Below, piece after piece: positions 44,937-54,636 of a stretch of 55,791 nt of DNA. The stretch spans positions 1 through 55,791 of the forward strand of contig NZ_JBPYCS010000017.1 of assembly GCF_051846935.1 (NCBI RefSeq). Direction: 5' to 3'. The translations under genes were made by a program, and so were the position numbers. How positions within the stretch are numbered: position 1 is the stretch's first letter; every line of letters begins with the position of its first letter. Origin of the DNA: JBPYCR01 sp051846935 (GTDB lineage: Bacteria > Bacillota > Bacilli > Bacillales > Amphibacillaceae). The notes under the pieces were generated by a model. The model saw nothing but the letters and a program-made list of their open reading frames with translations, was not told the DNA's origin and searched no databases.

Positions 44937-47111
44937 TTAACTATTTCTCTTAGTTTTAGCCTTCCTATTACGAAAAAAACAAGCAAAAATTCCTGTACTT
45001 ACAACGACAATAATTATAAAACCAATAACAATCCATCGTTCTATTTTTGTTTGATCACTTTGAATAATTCCATTGGATGAGTCACTATCTACAACATCAA
45101 CATCCTTAATCACATGAGAAAAAACTTCTCCATTTTGACTTTCAACAACAATATTCGCATCCAAAACATTTGCTTGCACGTATTCTAATAAGTTTTCAGT
45201 CAAAAAAGGGACGGTCTGCTTATCATGCATTGGTGAAAATACGACCATTACATTCTTTTTATTCCAAATAGATGGCTGCACCCACGCAATGTTCTTAGAT
45301 GTTTCATTCACAAAATGAAATGCTGATGCATCTAAGCTATAGTTATCATCTACTTTTATTAGTAAATCATCATAAAAGTCTTTTAAATATGGATGATCTA
45401 TAACCCCACCGAATATAATAACATTTTTGGATGTAAGCGAATCTTCATTCAAATTGTTATCAAATAGGATTTCAAGTTCATTTATTTTCCCTCCGCGGCC
45501 TAACGACTGCGTTAATAAAGAGAGCTGATTAATAAGCTGCTGATCCAATTCCCTTGGCAATACGATTACGGTTTCGTCTAATCCACCCACCGAAGAAAAT
45601 GGCGATGGCCATGCTTTAAAGCTCGCTTCCGATTGATGATGCTGTATACCGAGCTGCAAATAGCTGTCTTCATGAATAAAAATCCACTTGTCTTCATTTG
45701 CCGGCGTACAAAAAGCATCTTCACGTAGTCCATTTGCTTGAAATTGAATCGTTAAAAATCGTTCTTGCTGTAATAAATGTGATTCGATCGGAACCTCTAC
45801 TTCATAAAACGATTCATTCTGTTTGTCCAAATCGTTTATTGCAATTGAATAAGGTAGTTCATTAATGAAAAGAACAAGTTCAGCATCTTCTACCGTCTCA
45901 GCAGTGTATTGCTCGTCATTAAATAATGTTTTGGAAACTTTTAAATTCAAATGCAGCATTGCTTGTTCATTTGATTGAATGTAAGGTGGAATTTCATAAA
46001 AATAGCTTTGGGAAATGGATTGTTTTCCAGTTAATGTCTGATCGGTAATACCAATATCTTTAAATGTTTGCTTTGAATTTAATTTTTGTTTAGGAATAGA
46101 TGGTACTTGTGCAATGGATAGTTCATTTCCTGCAAGCTGATCGCTTAACTGCTTCTCTGTTAACATACGAACCTTGTCAGCTATTATTTGATCATCTGTT
46201 GCAGTAACGAATAAAACTTGCTTCATTGCTTTATTCGACTTAACATAATACGTACTTAAAACGATCTCCTTACTCGGTAATGAAAGATTAGCAGTTTCAT
46301 ATATATGTTTAATTAAGCCTGTCCATTGGCCTTCTGCTCCAACAATAATTAAGTGATCAGAAACGACGTTCAATTCGGACTCTTTAACAATCAATTGAGC
46401 TGCTTTCCCATTCGTTTGTTCCAGTAAGCTATCAGCTAGCTGCAAGGCAGCGGACAGATTTGCTGCAGAAGGGTTATCTGGAACAACAATTTTACTTTGA
46501 ATTTCGTTCTCTTGGTTCTTTTGAATAAATGGGTACGGATAATCGTATAATGTGTTTTCTCGATCCAACGCCTCTTGAAAATTTAAAAACAAATAGCTCT
46601 CAGGTAAAATCGTTAGCCAATTCGCAGGATTATCTAAGTCTGCACACATTTGTTCGGACAGGTGCCCGTAAAAAGAAACTGTTACTTTATGAAAACCTTG
46701 TTCTACCGCATCCCCTGTTAAAGGTATTTCTATATCCATTGCTCTCTTTTTTAAATCCAATGCAGTCGTAAAAACCGGTTCATCATCAATATAAATTGTT
46801 ACTGTCGAACCTTTTAATAACAGCTCAGAGTATTGTACCTTGACATTTAGTTTACTTTCTTTTTTTATCGCTTGTACGGGTATCTCATAATACAGTTCAG
46901 CTTGGTCAACGAGCCCTTCCAATGTTATAGACTCATTTGTTAAAGGAATTACTGAACTTGTATTCTGCTTTTCAGAACCATTTAGAAATTGTTCCGGTAA
47001 TGAAATGACATTCCCTTCAACCGAAAAGTCCTCTGCATGAGTGGGCTCATTTAGCAGAAATAAAACAATTGCAAGCATGCCGCTTATTGCAAGTCTTGAT
47101 AATTTAACCAT
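44937..47111 (-). CDS. ydaN: BcsB-like polysaccharide synthase subunit (YdaN)
   Basis: This protein of 724 residues has a signal peptide (cut after about THA, residue 26), a long extracellular region and one C-terminal helix (about 695-716) with a Lys/Arg-rich end. Two jelly-roll halves with NANWL-type and PANEDKWIFI words, and VVPDNPSAANLSAALQLAD, match the cellulose synthase BcsB family. In B. subtilis YdaN supports export of the polymer made by YdaM. It would guide the growing glycan outside the membrane. It is the last gene of the five-gene operon, 49 bases after ydaM, before a strong terminator. GTGAGGAAAG precedes the ATG. Confidence 0.85.
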   Translation of the reverse strand: MVKLSRLAISGMLAIVLFLLNEPTHAEDFSVEGNVISLPEQFLNGSEKQNTSSVIPLTNESITLEGLVDQAELYYEIPVQAIKKESKLNVKVQYSELLLKGSTVTIYIDDEPVFTTALDLKKRAMDIEIPLTGDAVEQGFHKVTVSFYGHLSEQMCADLDNPANWLTILPESYLFLNFQEALDRENTLYDYPYPFIQKNQENEIQSKIVVPDNPSAANLSAALQLADSLLEQTNGKAAQLIVKESELNVVSDHLIIVGAEGQWTGLIKHIYETANLSLPSKEIVLSTYYVKSNKAMKQVLFVTATDDQIIADKVRMLTEKQLSDQLAGNELSIAQVPSIPKQKLNSKQTFKDIGITDQTLTGKQSISQSYFYEIPPYIQSNEQAMLHLNLKVSKTLFNDEQYTAETVEDAELVLFINELPYSIAINDLDKQNESFYEVEVPIESHLLQQERFLTIQFQANGLREDAFCTPANEDKWIFIHEDSYLQLGIQHHQSEASFKAWPSPFSSVGGLDETVIVLPRELDQQLINQLSLLTQSLGRGGKINELEILFDNNLNEDSLTSKNVIIFGGVIDHPYLKDFYDDLLIKVDDNYSLDASAFHFVNETSKNIAWVQPSIWNKKNVMVVFSPMHDKQTVPFLTENLLEYVQANVLDANIVVESQNGEVFSHVIKDVDVVDSDSSNGIIQSDQTKIERWIVIGFIIIVVVSTGIFACFFRNRKAKTKRNS

Positions 47112-47160
47112 ACTTTCCTCACACCTTAAACTTATTTAAACACCAGTTGCACGAGCAAAC

Positions 47161-48411
47161 TTATCGATTAAACCGTTCTGTTTTATACCATTTCACCTCT
47201 TGTTTGAACAACACTCGTTTCGTTTCTAAAAATAAAGCATAAACAACTAAGATAATCCATAATTGCGAATAAGATATATACATGAATAATACGATGAAAA
47301 AGTTTAGAGCGGTCATTTCTGTTTTTTCTATGCTGAGCGTTATATAGATTTCCGTTACATATAAAGAAAATGCTAATACCCATAAAATAATTGTTACGAT
47401 TCCGATCGATAAGTTTAAATCAACAAATAAGCTAACGAAAAATATTATGTTTGACAATATAACACCAAAGAAAAAGAGAAAATACGTGAAAAAGAAGTAA
47501 AATAAATCAAATACAATAGCTTTTCGCTTCAGCTTAAAAAATTGCAATAAAAACTTTACTACAACATACTGATTTCCTCTTGCCCATCTTGCACGCTGTC
47601 GCCACCACACTTTCCACGTCTCTGGCTCCTGCTCCCATGTTATAGCCGCTGGAAAAAAACGAATATAATAACCTAAGTTATAAACGCGTATCGTTAATTC
47701 GGTATCTTCTGCAAGTGCTTTTTCATCCCATCCGTCTAGCGTTTCAATAATTGACCGTCGAATTGCAAAATTCGTCCCTGGGATAGTCGTCATTTTAAAC
47801 CAGTGCCAGCGACCAGCTTGAGCCATCCATTGAAAGCAAATCGTTTCAATATTAATAAAACGTGTTAATAAGGTTGATTTAGCGTTGCTTACGCGAAACT
47901 TACCGACAATTGCTCCTGCTTTATCGTCGTTTTTTAATCCCATAGCAAGATAATAGACCGCTTTTCTTTCCGGAGTATTATCTGCATCATAGACGACGAT
48001 ATATTCTCCTGTGGAAGCTTTAAATCCTTGGTTTAAAGCACTTGACTTCCCCTTTCCAGCATGTGGAAAAGTTGTCTCGACTACTTTAATATAAGGAAAC
48101 TTCGCTGCCATTCTTTCAGCAATTTCACCCGTTTGATCGGTCGAATTATCATTAATGACAATTACTTCTAATTGTTCCTTTGGATACTCTAATCGTGTCA
48201 TTGCTTTTAATGTTTTTTCTATAACAATTTCTTCATTATGTGCAGGAATTAATATACTCACTTTCGGTAGATCTTTCATACTTTTCTGCCAACCTGGAAT
48301 AACGAACTCGTACCGTGCAAAATGCAGAAATCCTCCTAACATTAGAAACATGTGATACAACAGCATCGTCCAAATCATAAGTAATGAAAACAAAAATATA
48401 CCATTAATCAA
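47161..48411 (-). CDS. ydaM: Membrane glycosyltransferase family 2, polysaccharide synthase (YdaM)
   Basis: This protein of 416 residues has one N-terminal helix, a GT2 domain (about 50-280) and four C-terminal helices. Processive-synthase motifs are complete: VSILIPAHNEE, DAD (VVYDADNTPE), EDTEL in LAEDTELTIR and the QRARW box (RQRARWARGN). It polymerises and translocates a beta-linked polymer; the sugar is unknown, with poly-N-acetylglucosamine and cellulose synthases as closest functional relatives. TTG start is preferred, because AAGGAG lies 10 bases upstream. It overlaps the end of ydaL by 8 bases, which suggests coupled translation. Confidence 0.9.
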   Translation of the reverse strand: MINGIFLFSLLMIWTMLLYHMFLMLGGFLHFARYEFVIPGWQKSMKDLPKVSILIPAHNEEIVIEKTLKAMTRLEYPKEQLEVIVINDNSTDQTGEIAERMAAKFPYIKVVETTFPHAGKGKSSALNQGFKASTGEYIVVYDADNTPERKAVYYLAMGLKNDDKAGAIVGKFRVSNAKSTLLTRFINIETICFQWMAQAGRWHWFKMTTIPGTNFAIRRSIIETLDGWDEKALAEDTELTIRVYNLGYYIRFFPAAITWEQEPETWKVWWRQRARWARGNQYVVVKFLLQFFKLKRKAIVFDLFYFFFTYFLFFFGVILSNIIFFVSLFVDLNLSIGIVTIILWVLAFSLYVTEIYITLSIEKTEMTALNFFIVLFMYISYSQLWIILVVYALFLETKRVLFKQEVKWYKTERFNR

Positions 48412-50155
48412 GATTACGTCGCTCCTTAAATAGCCTTTTCTTCAATTGGATCCGTAAATATAATGTAAAGATAAAGAACAATAGAAGAAAAACACATACA
48501 ACGATCGTAACAGCCCATAGAATCATCTCTACTGCAGTGAAATGATTTCTTTCAAAAAAAAGATCCCACGGCTTCAATGTATTTTCAACATGCATTTTTC
48601 CTAATTCGCTCGACGATAGGTGTACATTGTCCGCTTCTACGTAATTGCTTGTCCTTTTTAAATCAAGCCAGGTCAGATTAGGGATTTGTTCATAGACATC
48701 TAATAGCTCTGACAAATATTCTAATCCCAAATATGGGTGATAAAATCCACCTATTACACCATCTCTTACAATCATTGTTTGTTTTAACTTTTTCTCCATG
48801 TCCAAAAAAGGCTGAGACAGATCTGGATTAACATAACCTATTGTCTCTGGATATAGTTGCATTCCATTTAGAAAGGAGCCTGACGATATAAATGGAGGGG
48901 CGTCCATAATTTCCCAATTATCGTCGCTTAATTGTATTTGGCCAAAAATAGTTGAAAAGTAGTTTCCAACAATGGAATATCCTTGCTGTGACATCGTGTA
49001 ATGAGGAGCTTCAAAAGCGAGTGGATACAAACGATGCGAAACAAGTTCATAAATTGAATATTCCAAGCGTGCGCTTATATAGTCGTTCTCCTTTTCTTTT
49101 AACGGCCGTATATAATTTAAATAGTCTACTTTACTAGGAAATTGACTAGATGGCAATATTTGCTCTATGTCATGTGCTGGATCAGACTGGATAATAAATT
49201 GTCCGTTTTCCACATCCCAAAATTCAAACCCTTCACCTGTTTCGCTATCTCGATATTGATGCGTGTAGCCATGTGAAATTACCGTCCCACCTGTTTCCTG
49301 CATATAGTGAAGTACTTCAACAAGCTTAGGAGAATCCGTAAAATGAACTCTATCACCAGTTCCAGGTGTTATGTATACCGGAATTACTACTAGAATATAA
49401 GGAATATTTCGTTTGTTTAAATACTTGCCTATCTCTAGCAATCGATCAGGATCGGACATTGGATGAATGTCCTCCAACCGAAGATATGCTACATGCACAT
49501 CCGTATGATCGTTAGGCAACATGTCGTGAAGTGCTTCTGCTAAAATATTTATTACTTCTCTATCTGTCAAATCAACAGTTATTATGAAATCCGACCCTTT
49601 TTGCACGAGCAACGGAAAAGTTTGCGTGTCTTTATATCCATACAACATCACTTGTCCTTCACTTGTAGTTGATATTTCCTTCATTTTTAATGGATTGCTT
49701 AAAAATGTTCGATTATTTGTGCCTAATTTTTCCTGAACTCCATTTATATACACTTCACTATTTTGTTGAAAAAGATCGTGTTTAATAAGCTGTTCTATAT
49801 TTTCCCCCATAAAAATAGTTGGTTTAGATCGTACCTTTTGAAACAGGGAGCGCACCGATCCGTCAACCGTTTTTTTATCCTCACCATAATAAAAAATATG
49901 TGTAGCCGTTTCAAGCTCATGTGCAGAAATGTCTGCATCGGAGACAATTTTTACATTTGCTGTAAAATGATGCAGCAGCATATCCAATTTTTTTATTTGT
50001 TCACTTTCTACATTTTTGTCATTTGAGTATATTAGTAAAAGATGAATTTCATTGTTTTGCAAATCCTCTAATAAAGGAGCAGCATGTATTTTTTTCGCAG
50101 TAAAACAATACAGTAAGGTGAATGTAACTAAGGCTAGAAGTATTTTATGATACAT
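48404..50155 (-). CDS. ydaL: DUF2334 polysaccharide deacetylase-like protein (YdaL)
   Basis: This protein of 583 residues has a signal sequence (about 1-25), an extracellular domain and one C-terminal helix (about 545-570) with a basic tail. The DUF2334 part contains VAYLRLEDIHPMSDPDRL and GGTVISHGYTHQY, residues that take the place of the metal-binding Asp and His of NodB-type deacetylases. It probably trims or deacetylates the exported polymer outside the cell. Start overlaps the ydaK end by 11 bases, and the end overlaps ydaM. Length is close to B. subtilis YdaL. Confidence 0.85.
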   Translation of the reverse strand: MYHKILLALVTFTLLYCFTAKKIHAAPLLEDLQNNEIHLLLIYSNDKNVESEQIKKLDMLLHHFTANVKIVSDADISAHELETATHIFYYGEDKKTVDGSVRSLFQKVRSKPTIFMGENIEQLIKHDLFQQNSEVYINGVQEKLGTNNRTFLSNPLKMKEISTTSEGQVMLYGYKDTQTFPLLVQKGSDFIITVDLTDREVINILAEALHDMLPNDHTDVHVAYLRLEDIHPMSDPDRLLEIGKYLNKRNIPYILVVIPVYITPGTGDRVHFTDSPKLVEVLHYMQETGGTVISHGYTHQYRDSETGEGFEFWDVENGQFIIQSDPAHDIEQILPSSQFPSKVDYLNYIRPLKEKENDYISARLEYSIYELVSHRLYPLAFEAPHYTMSQQGYSIVGNYFSTIFGQIQLSDDNWEIMDAPPFISSGSFLNGMQLYPETIGYVNPDLSQPFLDMEKKLKQTMIVRDGVIGGFYHPYLGLEYLSELLDVYEQIPNLTWLDLKRTSNYVEADNVHLSSSELGKMHVENTLKPWDLFFERNHFTAVEMILWAVTIVVCVFLLLFFIFTLYLRIQLKKRLFKERRNLD

Positions 50156-50996
50156 GTTCTTCCACCTGCTCCATTGCTAAATCATAGAGCTCATTATGAT
50201 TTTTAATATCGGCTGAAAATCCAACTACACCATACGTAAGTTGTAGCGTAATAAATTTTTTGTTTTGTAATTGATAGACTTGTAGCGTATTATTCAGCTT
50301 ATTTATTACGAGTTGTGCATCGTCAACCGGTGTATCTGTTAGCAGCAAAGCAAACGTGTCTTTTTCCGGTCGATACTTATGATCGCTTGCCCTTACGCTT
50401 TTATAAAGGCTTTGAGAAAAGTATTGGAGCAGATTAGATAATTCCTGATCTCCATATAATTTTCCAAATTGTTCCATATGATTAATTTTAATTAGTATAA
50501 GTGTAAACGTATGTCCATATCGTTTCGAGCGATTAAATTCCAACTCTAATTCAACGAGCATTCGTTCTTTATTATCAAATCCAGTAATCGGGTCGATTGC
50601 TACAAGTGTTCTAATTTGTTCACGTAATTCGTTATTTTCATTAATTGTTGTTTTAATTTCTGAAGACAACTGACCGGCAGCGAGGGATAACAACAAAAGA
50701 ATAATCATCCAAGCTAATATGAGTACATACGGTATAGAAACTACAAATAAATTACCATCACTAAAGCTCACCCAAAAAAATCCACTTCCTATCAAAAAGA
50801 ACAGTACTAAAGTTAAGCCAAGTGATGCTAAAACAGTCCCCATAACACCGATAATACTAACTAACATTGCTAAAACAAACAAAATTAACCCGATTGAATC
50901 ATATGGAAGAAAGAATATACTTACTACTAAATTTAGGAGTAATACAACAACTGTTAAAAATAAAATGCGACTTCTTTTATTCAATAACTTGTTCAT
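50145..50996 (-). CDS. ydaK: Degenerate GGDEF c-di-GMP receptor (YdaK)
   Basis: This protein of 283 residues has about four N-terminal helices (about 10-108) and a cytoplasmic GGDEF domain (about 130-283). The catalytic GGDEF is replaced by EKDTF (211-215), so it should not make c-di-GMP. The inhibitory-site motif RxxD survives as RASD (202-205), exactly five residues upstream, as in real c-di-GMP binders. B. subtilis YdaK is likewise an inactive cyclase that binds c-di-GMP and switches on the polymer. Here it would gate YdaM at the membrane. It overlaps ydaJ by 20 bases and ydaL by 11. Confidence 0.9.
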   Translation of the reverse strand: MNKLLNKRSRILFLTVVVLLLNLVVSIFFLPYDSIGLILFVLAMLVSIIGVMGTVLASLGLTLVLFFLIGSGFFWVSFSDGNLFVVSIPYVLILAWMIILLLLSLAAGQLSSEIKTTINENNELREQIRTLVAIDPITGFDNKERMLVELELEFNRSKRYGHTFTLILIKINHMEQFGKLYGDQELSNLLQYFSQSLYKSVRASDHKYRPEKDTFALLLTDTPVDDAQLVINKLNNTLQVYQLQNKKFITLQLTYGVVGFSADIKNHNELYDLAMEQVEEHVS

Positions 50997-52083
50997 CTAA
51001 CAGTTTCCTCTCTGCAAGTAGAGCGAGTAAATTATCAAATGAATGCGTTGAATTTGACGAAAGATACCCACCATAATAAGTTGCATCTTCCTTATCTGTC
51101 CGGTGACGAATCATCTGTTTATATACATCTTTGGCAAACGTATATTCTTCTCTTTCTAAACTATAAAGAATCGTTAGGGCATAGACAGCAACAGACTCAT
51201 ATTCGACTGCATTCTTTTTTGTACTACCATCATATCTTCCATATAAATGATCTTCTTTATAAAAGGTTTCCTTTAGCCACGCATAGAAAGACTCTGTATT
51301 AATATCAAATCGTTCCATATGCATTGCAACATAGAGCTGATCAATCAAATTGATTGTATCGTCAAATTCAAAAGAATCATCAGATATGCGATAAGATTTC
51401 GGATAAAAACCATTTTTTAAAGGAACGTTTTGCATGAACTGTTTTAGAAAAACCAGATCTTTCTTTGAAAACTTACTGTATTTGACCAAATATTGAAATG
51501 CCGTTGGACTAACATAGGATAACGTTAATTTACTATCCCTTTCTTTATACTGAACATCAAAAAAGTCAACAAAATGTGCTTCAATTCTATTGTTTTTTAA
51601 AACACCATTCGCTATTCTTTTAGCAGTTGTAATGTATTCTTCTTTGTTTCTACGTTCCCCTTCTCGAAATAAAGCTTCCATAATTCGAAGGTCATCAATA
51701 AGCGCATTTGTTGTAGCGGACTTACCGTTTTCGATCTTCCACATGACTACATTTTCTTTCGTTAAAAAGAGCTCTTCAATGGTTTGATAAGCTTTATCAA
51801 ATAGTTTCGTATCTTCTTTCTCTGCTAGGTATTCCATCCATAAGCCTATCGACTCAGATAGGGCGACAGCACTTCTTGAATGTTGCGGCAAATCGGTTCG
51901 GATCGTACCATCCTTATGCAGTAGATTATTAATAATAAATTGCTCCGTTGGAAGCGTAGCTTTTTTATTTTGTTGAACTTTTTGCCGCTCACTGTTGCTG
52001 TTCGTCTTCGAGGGAACTACAAAAAGCCATATACAAGCTCCTATTAACCCAATCACTAATAGTACAATTACGAATCGTTTCAT
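50977..52083 (-). CDS. ydaJ: GH8-like secreted glycosidase-type protein (YdaJ)
   Basis: This protein of 368 residues has an N-terminal hydrophobic segment with a possible lipobox I-G-A-C (Cys17), so it may be a lipoprotein. The rest has many (alpha/alpha)-barrel features: repeated helices with YDGSTKKNAVEYESVAVYAL and YGGYLSSNSTHSFDNLLALL. By position and pattern it is the YdaJ counterpart, a GH8-like protein thought to process the polysaccharide outside. It is the first gene of the operon. The ribosome site is weak (GAGGTG 5 bases before the ATG). The start region faces the response-regulator gene. Confidence 0.8.
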   Translation of the reverse strand: MKRFVIVLLVIGLIGACIWLFVVPSKTNSNSERQKVQQNKKATLPTEQFIINNLLHKDGTIRTDLPQHSRSAVALSESIGLWMEYLAEKEDTKLFDKAYQTIEELFLTKENVVMWKIENGKSATTNALIDDLRIMEALFREGERRNKEEYITTAKRIANGVLKNNRIEAHFVDFFDVQYKERDSKLTLSYVSPTAFQYLVKYSKFSKKDLVFLKQFMQNVPLKNGFYPKSYRISDDSFEFDDTINLIDQLYVAMHMERFDINTESFYAWLKETFYKEDHLYGRYDGSTKKNAVEYESVAVYALTILYSLEREEYTFAKDVYKQMIRHRTDKEDATYYGGYLSSNSTHSFDNLLALLAERKLLDEQVIE

Positions 52084-52460
52084 GATTCACCTCAATCGAT
52101 ATCAATTAAATTATAGTTGCTCCATCTATACAAGTTCTATACGTACCTGAGTAAAATAGTAGTTCTCTTATTAATCGGTATATTTTAGTATGATTAAAGC
52201 TATTTGTCTTACACTTTTTAAAATAGCAACCAAAGTTGTGATCCCCATATACTATCATAGGTATATTTTAATTCACACTTTAACTTTTATCCCTCCCATT
52301 GAGGTTTTTTCTATCCCTATTTGCACTTATTCAAGCAAGCTCTCTATAAGAATAGCAATATATTTAAATTTTTAATATTTAAACCGATAATAATAAGCAG
52401 CCGACGAATTATTATGATACGCTTTCTTATAATAAAGAATTTTGACAAAGGGGAATATGT
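52084..52460. promoter_or_regulatory. Divergent control region between ydaJ and the response regulator
   Basis: This 377-base AT-rich region has no gene. It carries two related words on the plus strand, TTAATCGGTATATTTTA (52171-52187) and ATCATAGGTATATTTTA (52254-52270). The second has an ATATAC arm that makes an imperfect palindrome. The core AATCGGTATATTT is found again upstream of the adhesin. A site for the adjacent SARP-type regulator is a reasonable guess. No clear housekeeping promoter could be fixed. Confidence 0.45.
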
Positions 52461-53603
52461 ATGAAGGCTATTCTTATTGATGACGAACAACTTGCACTTG
52501 ATTTTTTAGAACGACAAATAAAAAAAATTAGTACATTGCATATAAAAGCAAAGCTTCTTTATTTTGATATGAATGAGCATAAAAATCTTTTATATAAGGT
52601 AGATGTTGTTTTTTTGGATATTGAAATGCCTGAAATTAACGGAATCGAGCTCGCAGAGATGATGCTTGAAGAGAATCCGGGATTATCAATAATTTTTGTT
52701 ACTGCCTATAACGACTATGCGCTCAAAGCATTTGAATTAAACGCGCTAGATTATGTATTAAAGCCTGTTCGACTAGAACGATTGCAAGCAACGATAGAGC
52801 GGATTGAAAATCGTTCTAATTATTTATTCTCTCAAACTATTAAAAGGGATCAACCATTAAGAGTTAATGTATGCAAAGAGCTTACGTTTCAACTAGAAAA
52901 TAATGAACGGTTGCAAATAAAATGGCGAACCGCTAAAGCAAGAGAATTATTTCTTTTTTTATTACATCATGAAGGGAAAACAAAGCATAAATCAGAATTA
53001 ATTGAATTACTGTGGGAGGATTTCGACCAAGAAAAGGCGTATTCTCAATTGTATACAGCGATATATCACATTCGCAAAACACTTCGACCGTACACAAATT
53101 ACTTCACGTTAAAAAACACATTAGAGGGCTATCACCTAACTACTACAAATGTTTTTATAGATATATATGAGTGGGAAAAACAGATAAAAGAGGCTGAAAA
53201 GATCCAAACCGACAGTCTCGATGCGTATGAAGAAATTATGGAGTTATATACTGGTTCCTATTTACAAGATTATAACTACTTATGGGCAGAAGCGGAACGA
53301 TTTCGTCTAGAACAGATATGGCTTTCACACGCACATAATATCGCATCTTTTTATAAAAAATGGAAATATCCAGAGAAAGCAGAAGCATGGTATGTACGAA
53401 TATGTACGCTTCGACCAGAAGATGAAGAGGCGCATTTTTACTTAATGCAATTGTATGCTTCTATGGGATATGGCATTCTTGTAAGACATCAATACAAACA
53501 GTTACAAAATGCCATCGATGAGTTTCATATTAGCATCAGTCCTCATATACAACAGTGGTACAAGAAATGGAGTCGAGAAGAAGTACCAAATTATACGGTA
53601 TAA
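52461..53603 (+). CDS. Response regulator with SARP/BTAD-type output
   Basis: This protein of 380 residues begins with a receiver domain (1-120) whose phospho-acceptor is Asp53 in VFLDIEMPEINGIELAEMM, with Lys102 in VLKPVR. A winged-helix trans_reg_C-like domain (about 140-235: AKARELFLFLLHHEGKTKHK and ELIELLWEDFD) follows. The last 140 residues are a helical BTAD/TPR-like activation domain (YTGSYLQDYNYLWAEAERFR). This layout is rare in bacilli outside such surface loci. It would activate genes after phosphorylation, probably by the hybrid kinase at 36369-39458. AAAGGGG lies 8 bases before the ATG. Confidence 0.9.
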   Translation: MKAILIDDEQLALDFLERQIKKISTLHIKAKLLYFDMNEHKNLLYKVDVVFLDIEMPEINGIELAEMMLEENPGLSIIFVTAYNDYALKAFELNALDYVLKPVRLERLQATIERIENRSNYLFSQTIKRDQPLRVNVCKELTFQLENNERLQIKWRTAKARELFLFLLHHEGKTKHKSELIELLWEDFDQEKAYSQLYTAIYHIRKTLRPYTNYFTLKNTLEGYHLTTTNVFIDIYEWEKQIKEAEKIQTDSLDAYEEIMELYTGSYLQDYNYLWAEAERFRLEQIWLSHAHNIASFYKKWKYPEKAEAWYVRICTLRPEDEEAHFYLMQLYASMGYGILVRHQYKQLQNAIDEFHISISPHIQQWYKKWSREEVPNYTV

Positions 53604-53942
53604 CCGTAAATTATATTTAGTTTGTCACGTCGTAAAAAAATGGTGTTCGCAAATTCGGTTCGTTCCTTGACTTATTTACCGATGGAGTATCCGCCGAAGT
53701 CCACTACCTACGTTTACAGGCGTAGGTAGTAAGCTGAAGCATAACTTGTGGGAAACGAAATAAATCCGACCGACATACTTGCCTGTTTTCAGAGAGGATC
53801 CCGATCAAAAGGCCTTCCCCCTGATCTGATAGCCGTTAATCAACTTTGGTTTCAGCCAATGCCATCCGACGCATTAAATTGAATATACATTTAATTTTCC
53901 TATACGCACTCGAATAAATCAGATCTTACACGCAAAACGTAC
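53604..53942. other. Intergenic region with a hairpin
   Basis: No gene. ACTACCTACG (53703-53712) pairs with CGTAGGTAGT (53721-53730), a perfect 10-bp stem without a T-run. Short GC-rich words nearby recall the repeats near 15 and 35 kb. The genes on both sides point toward this gap, but no standard terminator was found. Confidence 0.4.
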
Positions 53943-54320
53943 TCATTCTATAATAAATAGCCCTTTTTTTGAATAATCTCTTAACTCTTCCAATAAATAC
54001 TTTAAATGAACCTCAATCAATTGTAGTTGAACCCCGTAATTATGCCCCGTCTTCACTTGTTTATGCCATATTAATTTACCTGGTAGCTTTAATTCCCTTT
54101 CATTAAGTGTAAACGTAATTGTTAGATAGGTCATCCGTTCGTTCGCCTTAGGGATAAACAATTTAGAATAGAGTTTTAATCCTTCCAGACTAATATCGAG
54201 CAGCTTTGCTTCACCATTTGCAAGTGCTACTCTTTTATTGTTTATGAACTCAATAGAAAAAAGTGCAGAAACTGGTTCTATAAACGTATAGCGAAATAAA
54301 TCGTTTCTTCTGTATTTCAA
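53943..54320 (-). CDS. PilZ-domain c-di-GMP-binding protein
   Basis: This protein of 125 residues is a stand-alone PilZ domain. The N-terminal arginine cluster (YRRNDLFRY, residues 3-11) and the DISLEGLKL box (42-50), the D-x-S-x-x-G motif, are both present, so c-di-GMP binding is expected. LPGKLIWHKQVKTGHNYGVQ closes the barrel. It lies beside the response regulator of a c-di-GMP-controlled polysaccharide locus, which suggests a second receptor for the same signal. The ribosome site before the ATG is modest (AGGAGC). Confidence 0.88.
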   Translation of the reverse strand: MKYRRNDLFRYTFIEPVSALFSIEFINNKRVALANGEAKLLDISLEGLKLYSKLFIPKANERMTYLTITFTLNERELKLPGKLIWHKQVKTGHNYGVQLQLIEVHLKYLLEELRDYSKKGLFIIE

Positions 54321-54636
54321 TTCAATGCTCCTAACTAATAAAAGCTGTCAAAATACAATCAATGATATAGTTTCATATGTTACAAAATAAAGTTCGAATC
54401 ACACTCACTATGATATTATACGAGACTCTTATTAGACTGCCAATTGAAATACGTTTCATGTTTTAGTTACGTAATTGTGGGTGGATATTCAATCATGGAA
54501 AATACGTGATACAACACGCAAAAAAATATGCAAAAGACTAGTGGCATTCGTTTATACGGTTTGACTTTTTATACATATTTTATACTACAATACTTTTTAT
54601 GCATATAAATCCATAGCTAAGAGAGGGGGATTTTTC
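54321..54636. other. Intergenic region before the YjcZ-like gene
   Basis: No gene. TTGACT occurs at about 54562, followed by AT-rich sequence with TATACT and TACAAT at spacings of 14 and 19, neither ideal. Nothing else was noticed. Confidence 0.3.
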
